NCBI GenBank assembly: GCA_021604505.1
Contig: BQJC01000003.1
Span: 310,001-374,000, forward strand
DNA length: 64,000 bases
DNA from: Nitrospinaceae bacterium
GTDB taxonomy: Bacteria > Nitrospinota > Nitrospinia > Nitrospinales > VA-1
Direction: 5' to 3'
In this document: positions 35,775-44,934 of the stretch, piece by piece
How positions within the stretch are numbered: position 1 is the stretch's first letter
Layout: every line of letters begins with the position of its first letter
Notes under the pieces: model-generated
What the model was told of the DNA's origin: nothing
Database searches by the model: none
What the model saw: only the letters and a program-made list of their open reading frames with translations
Program-made: the position numbers and the translations under genes

Positions 35775-36929
35775 TCAATACCTGGGAACCGATGGGTCGA
35801 TTTTTTCGGACCATTCCGTGATCCCGCCGCGCATGCTGAGAACGTTGGAAAATCCCATTTTTATCAATGCATTTGCCGCTTTCAAACTGCGGACCCCGGC
35901 TTTGCAATGGAGAACGATCTCGTCCTCCTTTTTCAAACCGTTGAGCCGTGCCGGGTCCATCGCTTCAAATTCACCGAGAGGGATCAATGTGGCGCCGTCG
36001 ATTTTGCAAATCTGATATTCAGAAGGCTCGCGGACATCGATCAGTTTGAAGTTTTTGCCGCTGTCCAGCATTTTCTTGACCTCGGACACGTCGATCTCCA
36101 AAGGGTCGACGGCGGAAGATTCTTCCTGGGGCGCGATGCCGCAAAACTGTTCGTAATCGACGAGTTCCTTGATCGTGGGATTTTCCCCGCATATGGGGCA
36201 ATTCTTATCTTTTCTGAGCTTCAATTCCTTAAACTTCATTCCTAGAGCGTCAAAGAGGAGCAGACGGCCCACCAGAGTATCCCCTTTCCCCAGGATGAGC
36301 TTGAGAACCTCGTTGGCCTGAATCAACCCGACGATACCGCAAAGCACACCCAGAACTCCCCCTTCAGCGCAATTGGGAACCAAGCCCGGCGGCGGCGGTT
36401 CGGGATACAGACAACGGTAGCAGGGCCCTTCCTTGGCATAGAAAACCGAAGCCTGCCCGTCAAAACGCAGAATGCAACCGTAGATATAAGGTTTGCCCAA
36501 AAGGACGGCTGCGTCATTGGCCAGATACCGGGTGGGAAAGTTATCTGTTCCGTCAACAATGATGTCGTAATCTTTAAAGATTTCCAGTGCGTTTTCAGAG
36601 GTCAACCGGGTGTTGTGAGTGACCACATCGATGCTGGAATTCAGGTCTCCGATTCTCGCCTTGGCCGAATCCACCTTCAGTTTTCCCAGAGTCGATTCAC
36701 CGTGGATAACCTGCCGCTGGAGGTTGCTGAAATCGACCACATCGAAATCCACCATTCCCAGCTTGCCGACTCCAGCGGCGGCCAGATACAAACCCAAAGG
36801 CGCCCCCAGCCCTCCGGTTCCAATGCACAATACTTTGGCATTACAAATCTTTTCCTGTCCTTCCACGCCGACGTCCGGCAACAGTAAATGCCGGCTGTAG
36901 CGGTTGATTTGATCCTGAGTTAAAGCCAT
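35775..36929 (-). CDS. moeB: ThiF/MoeB-type adenylyltransferase with C-terminal rhodanese domain
   Basis: Residues 1-250 are an E1-like enzyme that adenylates the C-terminal Gly-Gly of MoaD or ThiS: 'CIGTGGLGAPLGLYLAAAGVGKLGMVDFD' (nucleotide site), 'LTSENALEIFKDYDIIVDGTDNF', and a zinc-like 'CPICGE' near 250. Residues ~270-384 are a rhodanese domain with active-site 'LHCKAGVRS'. The fusion supplies sulfur for molybdopterin, thiamin or tRNA thiolation (Uba4-like). ATG at 36929 is preferred to the longer frame at 36944. MoaB lies about 13 kb away. Confidence 0.86.
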   Translation of the reverse strand: MALTQDQINRYSRHLLLPDVGVEGQEKICNAKVLCIGTGGLGAPLGLYLAAAGVGKLGMVDFDVVDFSNLQRQVIHGESTLGKLKVDSAKARIGDLNSSIDVVTHNTRLTSENALEIFKDYDIIVDGTDNFPTRYLANDAAVLLGKPYIYGCILRFDGQASVFYAKEGPCYRCLYPEPPPPGLVPNCAEGGVLGVLCGIVGLIQANEVLKLILGKGDTLVGRLLLFDALGMKFKELKLRKDKNCPICGENPTIKELVDYEQFCGIAPQEESSAVDPLEIDVSEVKKMLDSGKNFKLIDVREPSEYQICKIDGATLIPLGEFEAMDPARLNGLKKEDEIVLHCKAGVRSLKAANALIKMGFSNVLSMRGGITEWSEKIDPSVPRY

Positions 36930-37027
36930 GACATGCCCTTCCAATTAATCATTTCAAAGTATTTCGTTCGTTTACTTAGGATACCATATCGGCAAAAAGG
37001 GTTCACACGGGCAAAAATTAATGCCTT

Positions 37028-38218
37028 TCACGCTTTACCTTCAGCCTCATGAAAAGCGCCTTCAAAGCCTGAAATCGAGCCTTCAATCACCGCATCCGGC
37101 AGGCAGTAGGACAGGCGGAAGTATCCCGCTGAGCCAAATCCCCTCCCTGGAACCACCAGAACCCGTTTGGAAGCGAGAATCCGCACAAATTCGATCTCAT
37201 CGGCGAGCGGCGATTTTGGAAAAAAATAAAACGCTCCCTGCGGCTTCACCACCGAATAGCCGATGCGCGTCAGTTCCCGGTACAAAAAATCGCGCTTTTG
37301 CTGATATTGCTTCACATCCACCATCGCTCCCTGAGCGTTTTTCACCGCCCGCTGGATCATCCCCGGTGCGTTGACAAACCCCAGCACCCGATTGCAGAAG
37401 ATCAAACCGGCCATCAGGTCTTTGGCACTTTCTGCACGAGGATGGACGACGACCATGCCGATCCGCTCTCCCGGCACCGCAAGGTCCTTGGAGTGCGAAG
37501 TGATGTAGATGCTGTTGTCATAAAATTCACAGATGTTCGGCGTCTCCACTCCGTCGAAGGCGATCTTTTTATACGGGTCGTCGGAAATCAAATAGACCGC
37601 GCGGCCCATCTCCCGGGATTGCTCTTTAAGACTGGCCGCTAAAGCTTCTAAAGACTGCCGGGAATACACCACTCCCGTCGGGTTGTTGGGAGAGTTGATG
37701 ATGACCGCCCGGGTTTTTTCAGTATATGCTTTTTTAAGAGCATCGAGATCGAGCGTGAAATCTGCGTTCGTCGCCACCGGGATCGCCTTGCCGCCATGAT
37801 TGTCGGCATAAAAAAGGTATTCCACAAAATAAGGCGAAAAAATGATGACTTCATCACCGGGGTCGAGCAGAGTCTTGAGGGTGATGTTCAATCCCCCCGC
37901 CGCGCCGCAGACCATGACAATGTCGTCGGCACTGAGCTTGACCTTACATTCCGGCGAGAGAGTATGTGCGAGGGTCTCACGAACATCCGGCAATCCGGCA
38001 TTGGGCATATAACGGTGCAACCCCCCAGTCGAGTCTTTGGCCGCGGCGATCAAGGCTTCTTTTAATTCCTCGGGCGGTTCGACCACGGGATTGCCGAGCG
38101 ACAAATCAAAGACCTTGTCTGCTCCGTATTCCTGCTTGAGGCGGATGCCTTCTTCAAACATTTTCCGGATCCAGGAAGATTTTTCCATGAACCCGCTGAT
38201 TTTCTGGGAAATCGCCAT
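37028..38218 (-). CDS. Class I/II aminotransferase (aspartate-aminotransferase-like)
   Basis: A 396-residue fold-type I PLP enzyme. The pyridoxal-phosphate Lys is in 'YITSHSKDLAVPGERIG', and the substrate-binding 'NSPNNPTGVVYS' and C-terminal Arg ('GYFRLSYCLPD') are conserved. It transfers amino groups among aspartate/alanine/glutamate-type substrates; specificity cannot be assigned. ATG at 38218 gives the usual N-terminus; the frame extends to 38299. It stands between the moeB-like gene and a 75-residue gene on the same strand. Confidence 0.85.
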   Translation of the reverse strand: MAISQKISGFMEKSSWIRKMFEEGIRLKQEYGADKVFDLSLGNPVVEPPEELKEALIAAAKDSTGGLHRYMPNAGLPDVRETLAHTLSPECKVKLSADDIVMVCGAAGGLNITLKTLLDPGDEVIIFSPYFVEYLFYADNHGGKAIPVATNADFTLDLDALKKAYTEKTRAVIINSPNNPTGVVYSRQSLEALAASLKEQSREMGRAVYLISDDPYKKIAFDGVETPNICEFYDNSIYITSHSKDLAVPGERIGMVVVHPRAESAKDLMAGLIFCNRVLGFVNAPGMIQRAVKNAQGAMVDVKQYQQKRDFLYRELTRIGYSVVKPQGAFYFFPKSPLADEIEFVRILASKRVLVVPGRGFGSAGYFRLSYCLPDAVIEGSISGFEGAFHEAEGKA

Positions 38219-38372
38219 GATCTGCCTTTTGGGAGGATTGAGAAAAGCCATTGAATAGCATAAAGCGCCCCTCGGTTCAATGGAGAGAAACGGGCGCAAT
38301 GCAAAAAGTTCAATTTTTGAGGGATGAAACCGAAGGTGGGGACAGGCGAAGAAATTCTCCCAGGTTTTTTTT

Positions 38373-38471
38373 AAGGGCGCCTCTAAAATTGGGTTCTTTT
38401 GGCTTTGGCAATTGCCCCCCTAACTTAAGGGATGGGCCGATTGTCCAGGTTCAGTTTTTAAAGGCGCCCTT
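38373..38471. repeat. Imperfect inverted repeat, 16-base arms
   Basis: Bases 38373-38388 and 38456-38471 are complementary at 15 of 16 positions (core AAGGGCGCCT / AGGCGCCCTT) with about 67 bases between. It sits between the aminotransferase start and the 75-residue gene. No T tract follows on either strand, so it does not look like a terminator. It could be a stable RNA element or a small repeat. Confidence 0.6.
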
Positions 38472-38480
38472 CCTAACGGT

Positions 38481-38708
38481 TTATCGGGAAACCCCGGCAT
38501 TCACAGAGAGGCCCTGCCGGGCTTTTTCTTCACTTTCAATCAACTCGCCAAGCTTTCTGATATCCAGAGAAAGGTTGTATTTATCAGGGTCGCCTGCGGC
38601 CTGGAATTTTTTATAAGAATGACGGACTCCGGGAGATTGTAGAATCGCTTTTTCAATCTCTATCCACAACGTTTCAGCCAATTGCCTTTGAGTTTGAGCA
38701 TCTGCCAT
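38481..38708 (-). CDS. Small hypothetical protein, 75 residues
   Basis: A short charged, helical protein ('QLAETLWIEIEKAILQSPGVRHS', 'KLGELIESEEKARQGLSV'). No family recognised. It ends about 260 bases upstream of the aminotransferase start on the same strand. Its length and codon-like usage make it plausible but not certain. Confidence 0.45.
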   Translation of the reverse strand: MADAQTQRQLAETLWIEIEKAILQSPGVRHSYKKFQAAGDPDKYNLSLDIRKLGELIESEEKARQGLSVNAGVSR

Positions 38709-38886
38709 TTTTTTATCCCCAAAGCATTAAGAAGTTAAAAAGCGATTGTACAGAGCCGATATTGCGACGGAGTCAATGAAGGGTCACAAAGCTGTCAATT
38801 GTGATGGCAGAACCGCCGAATTTGAGAAAAAAGCGCAATTATATTATCCTTCCATCTCGATTCTCACAGAACGGACCCTGTTTCAA

Positions 38887-39576
38887 ATGGCGGACAACTC
38901 TTCCACGGTCATAAAATTCAGCAAGGTCAGCAAATACTATATGGCGGGCGGCACTCGCGTCACCGCGCTCAAGAACGTGGATATGGAATTACACCTGGGA
39001 GACTTTGTCACCGTCATGGGACCGAGCGGCGGCGGCAAGACCACCCTGCTCAACTGCATCGGCGGGCTGGACGCACCGGACGAAGGCGAGATATTTCTCA
39101 ACGGCCGCCTGATCTCGAAAATGAGCGACCGCGAATTGACCCAGCTTCGCCGCCAGGAAATCGGGTTTGTGTTTCAGTTTTTCAATCTCATGCCCACGTT
39201 AACCCTCTGGGAAAATGTCGAGTTACCCCTTCTGCTGAGCCATTCCTCGAAAGCGGCTGACAAACGGATTCACACTTTGTTGGAATATGTTGGCCTTCAA
39301 GACCGGGCGCATTCTTTCCCGGCGGAGTTGTCCGGCGGGGAAATGCAACGAGTCGCCATCGCCAGGGCTCTGGTGCATCAACCGGCCATCATCCTTGCGG
39401 ATGAACCCACCGGCAACCTGGACTCGGAAAACGGAATCAAGATTCTGGAATTGATGAAGAAGGTATCGGTCGAATTTCAGACCACTCTCGTCGTGGTCAC
39501 CCACAACCCGCAAATCGCCGAGTACGGAAACTGTCACTTTGAAATCCGCGACGGGGAATTGACCCGCAAAGAATGA
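38887..39576 (+). CDS. lolD: LolD-like ABC transporter ATP-binding protein
   Basis: A 229-residue ABC ATPase with Walker A 'GPSGGGKTTLLN', signature 'LSGGEMQRVAIARAL' and Walker B 'IILADEPTGNLD'; the 'PTGNLDSENG' string is typical of the LolD/MacB/FtsE type. With the 859-residue permease downstream it forms a MacB/LolCDE-like exporter, possibly for lipoproteins or a surface molecule. ATG at 38887 is chosen; the in-frame sequence back to 38746 is unlike a protein. The stop overlaps the permease start (ATGA). Confidence 0.86.
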   Translation: MADNSSTVIKFSKVSKYYMAGGTRVTALKNVDMELHLGDFVTVMGPSGGGKTTLLNCIGGLDAPDEGEIFLNGRLISKMSDRELTQLRRQEIGFVFQFFNLMPTLTLWENVELPLLLSHSSKAADKRIHTLLEYVGLQDRAHSFPAELSGGEMQRVAIARALVHQPAIILADEPTGNLDSENGIKILELMKKVSVEFQTTLVVVTHNPQIAEYGNCHFEIRDGELTRKE

Positions 39577-42152
39577 ACTTTCTTTTTTATTTCAAGGACC
39601 TGTTCACGGCCCTCATCCTGCGTCCCCTGCTTCGCGACCCGTTTCGCACCGGCATCACCATTTTAGGCGTGGCCATCGGCGTCGCCGTATTCTTGAGCAT
39701 CCGGCTCACCAACGCGCAAACCATGCTTTCGTTTCAGGAAAGCGTCGATCTGGTGCTCGGAAAATCAAACGCCGTGATCCGTTCCGAAGGAATGAGTTTT
39801 GACGAACAACATTTCAAAAAGCTCCTCGCTCTCAGGGAATGGATCAAAGTCTATCCGGTGATCGAGGGCTACGGAGTGGAATCCAGCACCGGCGAAGTGG
39901 TGGAGATTCTGGGAACGGATCTTCTGCAGGACAGCGGCATTCGCGACTTCTCTTTAAAAACCGTAGAACCGGACCTCAAGGGGTTACTCCCGATCATCAT
40001 GGACCCCAAAGGCATCATCCTTCCAGAGAAGTTCATTCCCGGAACCAACTTTCAGCCGGGAGACACCATCGAATTTTTAGTCAACGGTCAGAAACAGGAA
40101 CTCACCATCACCGCTGTGCTGGAGAATAAAGGCATCGCCAAAGCACTGAACGGCAATTTCGCCATGATGGATATCGCCGCCGCGCAACTGGCTTTAAATA
40201 AATTGGGCAAACTCGACCGTATCGACGTGGAGTTTTTAAAAGACAAAGATTTTGACCGAATGAAGGAAAAGATCGGGGCGGTTCTTCCGGATTTTCTCAG
40301 CATCGAACGCCCGCAAAGAAAAAACCAACAGGTCGAAAAAATGCTCCGCGCGTTCCAGTACAACCTGACGGCGTTGAGTTTCGTGGCACTACTGGTCGCG
40401 CTTTATCTGATCTACAACATGATCGCCCTGTCCGTCGTCCGCCGCCGCATGGAAATCGGAACGCTGAGAGCTTTGGGAGCGACACCGGCGCTGGTGGCGG
40501 TCATCTTTTTTCTGGAGGCCGGCATCATCGGCACGCTGGGATCGTTTTTAGGAATCGGGCTGGGATATTATTTCGCCCAGTTTTCCCTGGACGCGGTCAC
40601 TCTCACGATCAACAACCTGTACGCGCCCAGCTACGTGACCCAGGTCGATTTCCACTGGGAAAGGATGTGGCCCTACATCATTCTGGGAATCGTGCTTTCT
40701 CTCATATCGGCGCTCATTCCCGCTTACGATGCGGCTAAAACACCGCCGACTTTGGTGATGCGCCGCGGCAGTTACGATCTCAAACTGTTTCGCGGCAACA
40801 AGAGACTCAATCAGTTGGCACTTTTGACGATCTTCATGGCCGCCGGGTGCACGCAGTTGCCGGCCATCAACAATTTCCCTTACTTCGGGTTTCTGTCGGT
40901 CTTTCTGCTCATTCTGGGACTGTCTCTGTTATCGCCTTCGGCCCTGCTATTGGCACGTCATCTGTTGCACGGCTCTTGCAAAAGAGTATTCGGCGGCGAG
41001 GGTCTCCTGGCAAGCATGAACCTTTCACAAAATGTCGGACGCAACTCCTTGGCGGTATCTTCCCTGGCCATCGCGTTTCTGATGGTCATCAGCATGTCGA
41101 TCATGGTGCACAGTTTTCGCACCACAGTCATCGTCTGGATCGGTCAGACCTTGAGAGCGGATCTGTTTGTCCGCATCGCCGGCGGGCGTGACATCGACTA
41201 TCAATACACCCTGCCTTCCGACCGCATAGAAAAACTCGATCAGATTCCGGGAGTCGCCGCAGTCGACCAGTTTCGAGCCATCGACATTTCATACAACGAT
41301 AAACCCGTGGTCCTGGCGACGGGCGATTTTTCGGTGCTTTCGCAATACGGAAACCTGGTGATTAAAACCGGACCGCAGGCGCAGGATCTTGACCAGTGGA
41401 TGGTGGGTCACAACCGGGCCATCATCTCCGAAGCGTTTTCACTCAAGCACAAGGTGAAAAAAGGCGACCGGTTGAACCTGAACACGCCCGGCGGTCCGCT
41501 GGAACTTGAAATCGTTGCGGTGTATTTCGATTACTCGCGGGAACGCGGTTACATCGTCGTCGACAGAACGACGTTTCTAAAATATTATCGGGACCCGGCA
41601 ATCAACAGTTTCATCATTTATCTTGCCGATAAAAACCAGCTCACCAAGGTTCGCCAAAATGTATTGAGTACGATCGGGCAGGATTATCAACTCATCATCC
41701 GATCTAACGCCGAACTGAAAAAAGACGTCCTCGAAGTGTTCGACAGGACCTTCGCCATCACCTACGCACTGGAAATCATCGCCATCGGCGTGGCCGTGCT
41801 GGGTTTGTTCAACACGTTGATCTCTCTTATTTTAGAACGCAAGCGGGAAGTCGGCATCCTGCGCTTTTTGGGCGCGTTTAAAGACCAGGTCAAACGGGTG
41901 GTGTTGATTGAGGCGGGAATTCTTGGTTTAATCGGATCTGGCATGGGTTTGATCGCGGGTGTCATCGTTTCTTACATCCTGATTTTTGTCATCAATAAGC
42001 AATCCTTTGGCTGGACCATTCAGATGCACTTTCCTTATCTGTTTATCCTTATCACCACTCTCGTTTTCTGGATCGTTTCCACATCTGCAGGGTTGTACCC
42101 TGCCCGCCTTGCCGCCAAACTAAACCCAAAAGAAGCTGTGCGGGTGGAGTAA
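39573..42152 (+). CDS. FtsX-like ABC permease (MacB/LolC type)
   Basis: An 859-residue inner-membrane permease with two FtsX cores: the first begins with an N-terminal segment 'PFRTGITILGVAIGVAVFLSI' and a large periplasmic region, the second at about 470 ('NVGRNSLAVSSLAIAFLMVISMSIM'). The C-terminal block has four membrane segments ('IIAIGVAVLGLFNTLISLI', 'AGILGLIGSGMGLIAGVIVS'). This duplicated form (unlike single-core LolC/E) suggests one chain serving as the whole permease. Partner ATPase lies immediately upstream. Confidence 0.84.
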   Translation: MNFLFYFKDLFTALILRPLLRDPFRTGITILGVAIGVAVFLSIRLTNAQTMLSFQESVDLVLGKSNAVIRSEGMSFDEQHFKKLLALREWIKVYPVIEGYGVESSTGEVVEILGTDLLQDSGIRDFSLKTVEPDLKGLLPIIMDPKGIILPEKFIPGTNFQPGDTIEFLVNGQKQELTITAVLENKGIAKALNGNFAMMDIAAAQLALNKLGKLDRIDVEFLKDKDFDRMKEKIGAVLPDFLSIERPQRKNQQVEKMLRAFQYNLTALSFVALLVALYLIYNMIALSVVRRRMEIGTLRALGATPALVAVIFFLEAGIIGTLGSFLGIGLGYYFAQFSLDAVTLTINNLYAPSYVTQVDFHWERMWPYIILGIVLSLISALIPAYDAAKTPPTLVMRRGSYDLKLFRGNKRLNQLALLTIFMAAGCTQLPAINNFPYFGFLSVFLLILGLSLLSPSALLLARHLLHGSCKRVFGGEGLLASMNLSQNVGRNSLAVSSLAIAFLMVISMSIMVHSFRTTVIVWIGQTLRADLFVRIAGGRDIDYQYTLPSDRIEKLDQIPGVAAVDQFRAIDISYNDKPVVLATGDFSVLSQYGNLVIKTGPQAQDLDQWMVGHNRAIISEAFSLKHKVKKGDRLNLNTPGGPLELEIVAVYFDYSRERGYIVVDRTTFLKYYRDPAINSFIIYLADKNQLTKVRQNVLSTIGQDYQLIIRSNAELKKDVLEVFDRTFAITYALEIIAIGVAVLGLFNTLISLILERKREVGILRFLGAFKDQVKRVVLIEAGILGLIGSGMGLIAGVIVSYILIFVINKQSFGWTIQMHFPYLFILITTLVFWIVSTSAGLYPARLAAKLNPKEAVRVE

Positions 42153-42219
42153 TAACTATCAGAGAAATATTAAGAAAAATATAATGAACCGACACCTTTA
42201 TCTATAGAAAATAAACAAC

Positions 42220-42852
42220 GTGCTTGATCATTCCGAATACTTAAAAATATTTATCGGCCTTTTTGCGATCATGAATCCGTTCGGAGCCGTCCCCCTCTTC
42301 ATCAGCATGACCGCCGGGCAAAAAGCGCATCAACGTCTCAAAACAATCGATCAGGTAGCAATCGGAGTGACCATTATACTCCTGTTGACATTGTTTTTCG
42401 GCAACCTGCTGTTACAATTTTTTGGAATCACCATCGACTCGTTCAGAGTGGGCGCTGGCATATTGATATTGCTCATGGCCATCGCGATGCTGAATGCAAA
42501 AACGAGCCCTGTCAGGCAAACCGATCAGAAAACGGACAAATCCGTTGAAAAGGAATCCGTCGCCATCGTTCCGTTGGCCATGCCCCTGCTGTCCGGGCCG
42601 GGCGCTATCAGCAACGTGATACTGGCGGCGCACAAGTCAAGCGGCATTCCTCATTATGCAGTGACCGCATTTGGTATTTTCATGCTGAGCCTGACGATTT
42701 GGGGAATTTTACGTCTGTCGCCATTGATCGAGAAACGTATGAGTGCAACCAGCATCAACGTTCTCACCCGTATCATGGGGTTGATACTGGCATCCATTGC
42801 CGTTGAGTTCATCGCCAACGGCCTCAAAGGCCTGTTTCCAGTGTTGGCTTAG
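42220..42852 (+). CDS. MarC/UPF0056-family integral membrane protein
   Basis: A 210-residue protein with six predicted membrane segments, starting at a GTG. The family motifs 'IMNPFGAVPLFISMT' near the N-terminus and 'PLAMPLLSGPGAISNVIL' in the middle are present. Molecular function of MarC proteins is unknown despite the historical name. It converges on the narK gene and overlaps its stop codon by four bases. Confidence 0.85.
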   Translation: MLDHSEYLKIFIGLFAIMNPFGAVPLFISMTAGQKAHQRLKTIDQVAIGVTIILLLTLFFGNLLLQFFGITIDSFRVGAGILILLMAIAMLNAKTSPVRQTDQKTDKSVEKESVAIVPLAMPLLSGPGAISNVILAAHKSSGIPHYAVTAFGIFMLSLTIWGILRLSPLIEKRMSATSINVLTRIMGLILASIAVEFIANGLKGLFPVLA

Positions 42853-44264
42853 CGAAAAGAAACATGTAAATTCCTGAACGACTTCAGAAGCAACAGACTC
42901 ACCCCCACCACCAGGGCATAGCCGCCGATAATTCTAAAAAAATCGGCATCGCTGACCAAGCTGTGGGCCGTTAAAAAGAAGACCGCCCCGACGTTTCCAT
43001 AAGCCCCTGCCATGCCCGCCATTTTTCCCGTCAGGTCCTTGCGGATGAGCGGCACCATTGCGTAACACGCGCCGCTTCCTGCTTGCAGAAACATCGAGCA
43101 TAACAAGGCCAGAGCGATCACCGCTCCTAGAGGCCAGCTTGCGTTTATTTGTCCCATGGCCAGAAAACCAGCCATCGCCCCCAGGACTACAATCGTCAAC
43201 GTCCGCCTCCTTCCCAAATAGTCGGACAACCAGCCCCCGGCGGGTCGGGCAACCAGATTCATGATCGCAAAACTGGAGCCTAGAATTCCCGCAACGGCAA
43301 CGGTCAGTTTATAGTTGGATTCCAGGAACTCTGGAAACATGGAAATGACCGCCAGATTCGATCCAAACGTCAGCGCATACACCAGGCTCAAAATAAATAT
43401 CTGACGAAATTCATAGTGCTGTTCTTGAGGAATGCCTGCTGAAAGTTTTGGCAAATTGACGCGGAAGGATTCCCTCACATTCAAAAAAAATATTCCGGCG
43501 ACACCGGCATAAAGCGACCAGGTGACAGCCATTGAAAATACCGGTGAGGACAACTCAGATAATTTCCACACCAGGACCAGAATGGAACCGTAAATGGGAA
43601 GCAGAAGAAGCACTTGCAAGAGAAGATCGCGGTAGGATGTCACCTCAATCGAATGAATGAGGTTGACCTGAAAACTGCGCCCCCGGTCCGGAATTTCCTG
43701 AGCCCGTTTCCAGTAAACCCCCGCCCAAATCAGGCACAACAGACCGGAAAACGCCGTGGCCGCCCGCCATCCGGTTTCCTCCGGAAACAACAGTGCGATG
43801 ACCGGTAAGGAAAACGCCGCGGCGGCGGCGCCAAAATTTCCCCACCCCCCATAAATCCCCTGCGCGATTCCCATTTTATCCGGAGGGAACCATTCGGCGA
43901 TCATCTTGATGCCGACCACAAAGCCCGCACCGACGATGCCCATCAAAAGACGGGCGATGAGAAACTCAAAAAATTCGCTGGAAACAGCAAAATAAAAACA
44001 AACAAAGGCGGCGAACAGCAGGAGACCGCAGAAGACCTTTCTAGGCCCGTGTCGGTCGACCAGAGCACCGATGACGATTCTTGCAGGGATCGTCAAAGCC
44101 ACATTGGCGATCATCAGAATTTCAATCTGGTCCAACGACAGGCCCGCATGCTCCATGATCGTGGTGTTGAACGGAGCCATGTTGAACCAGGCTACGAAGG
44201 TCAAAAAAAGAGCGACCCACGTCAAGTGCAGGGCGCTTTTCTGTTGATCACTGAATCCGAACAT
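42849..44264 (-). CDS. narK: NarK-type nitrate/nitrite transporter (MFS)
   Basis: A 471-residue major-facilitator protein with twelve likely helices. The NNP-family nitrate signature is seen in 'GIYGGWGNFGAAAAAF' (about residue 140) and the second-half counterpart near 'YAMVPLIRKDLTGKMAGMAGAYGNVGAVFF'. 'IPARIVIGALVDRHGPRK' matches the MFS loop. It should exchange nitrate and nitrite at the inner membrane; a NarK fits an organism with nitrite or nitrate respiration or nitrite oxidation. Direction cannot be told. No nitrate reductase is in the window. Confidence 0.88.
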   Translation of the reverse strand: MFGFSDQQKSALHLTWVALFLTFVAWFNMAPFNTTIMEHAGLSLDQIEILMIANVALTIPARIVIGALVDRHGPRKVFCGLLLFAAFVCFYFAVSSEFFEFLIARLLMGIVGAGFVVGIKMIAEWFPPDKMGIAQGIYGGWGNFGAAAAAFSLPVIALLFPEETGWRAATAFSGLLCLIWAGVYWKRAQEIPDRGRSFQVNLIHSIEVTSYRDLLLQVLLLLPIYGSILVLVWKLSELSSPVFSMAVTWSLYAGVAGIFFLNVRESFRVNLPKLSAGIPQEQHYEFRQIFILSLVYALTFGSNLAVISMFPEFLESNYKLTVAVAGILGSSFAIMNLVARPAGGWLSDYLGRRRTLTIVVLGAMAGFLAMGQINASWPLGAVIALALLCSMFLQAGSGACYAMVPLIRKDLTGKMAGMAGAYGNVGAVFFLTAHSLVSDADFFRIIGGYALVVGVSLLLLKSFRNLHVSFR

Positions 44265-44437
44265 AAGGACGCCTAAAAAAATTCAAACGGGTCAAGGAAC
44301 CCATTCCCAAAAAAGTCTCTTGGTAAAAGTGAAACAAATGATTCCTCAACAACCCATCGAACATAACTATTGGGTCCAGCGTCACGCTGGTATTTTTAGA
44401 GGTCTCTTTGTACGTTGGTGTCAGATGCGGGGCGGGA

Positions 44438-44758
44438 TCATCGGGAGGAGGATTGACTTTCCATGAATTGATGGGTTTCAACCACGCCGGAATCGTCGAA
44501 AACAATCACCATATCTTTGGATCGATCCGTTCCAATCAGTCGGTATTTATTGTATTCGTAAATCCAGATCTCCTTGCCATTCTGCGACCCTTTTTTGAAG
44601 GGATGGCCAAACAACGACTCCACTTCCTGTTGGGTGGTGTGGCCATTTTGAATGCTGTCATAAAGAACTTCATTAAATTCTTTGCCGCTGGTCCCGCAAC
44701 CGGCGACTGCAAGGCCGGCAATTAGAATTCCAAAAAATATTAAACGCTTCATGTTCAT
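44438..44758 (-). CDS. SmpA/OmlA-like lipoprotein
   Basis: A 106-residue lipoprotein with lipobox 'AVAGC' and a BLIP/SmpA-like fold ('EVLYDSIQNGHTTQQEVESLFGHPFKKGSQNGKEIWIYEYNKYR' in character, with 'Q..EV..LFG.P'). Such proteins assist outer-membrane protein assembly or act as inner-lipoprotein clients. ATG at 44758 is preferred because GGAGG lies just upstream; the longer frame at 44770 would use this Shine-Dalgarno as coding sequence. Confidence 0.75.
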   Translation of the reverse strand: MNMKRLIFFGILIAGLAVAGCGTSGKEFNEVLYDSIQNGHTTQQEVESLFGHPFKKGSQNGKEIWIYEYNKYRLIGTDRSKDMVIVFDDSGVVETHQFMESQSSSR

Positions 44759-44934
44759 CGATACCTCCATTTTCTAAAATCTTAACACGCAGGTGACCAA
44801 TAGAAGAAGTGATTTCCAGAGAATTTATTTAAGGTCGCGCCCCCGAAAAGGCGAACCGATGTTTCGATAAATTTTATGCCGGTTTTCATCGCGCTTCCGA
44901 ATCCTTTTAAAAACGGAAGTGGTCAAAGCCACGG

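Noticed and set aside
44376-44397. CCAGCG-TCA-CGCTGG hairpin followed by a T tract on the plus strand
   Set aside because: No forward gene ends near it; neighbouring genes are on the minus strand, for which the T tract is on the wrong side.
44248-44505. 85-residue minus frame between narK and the SmpA-like gene
   Set aside because: It overlaps both real genes' ends, has no recognisable motif and lacks a Shine-Dalgarno.
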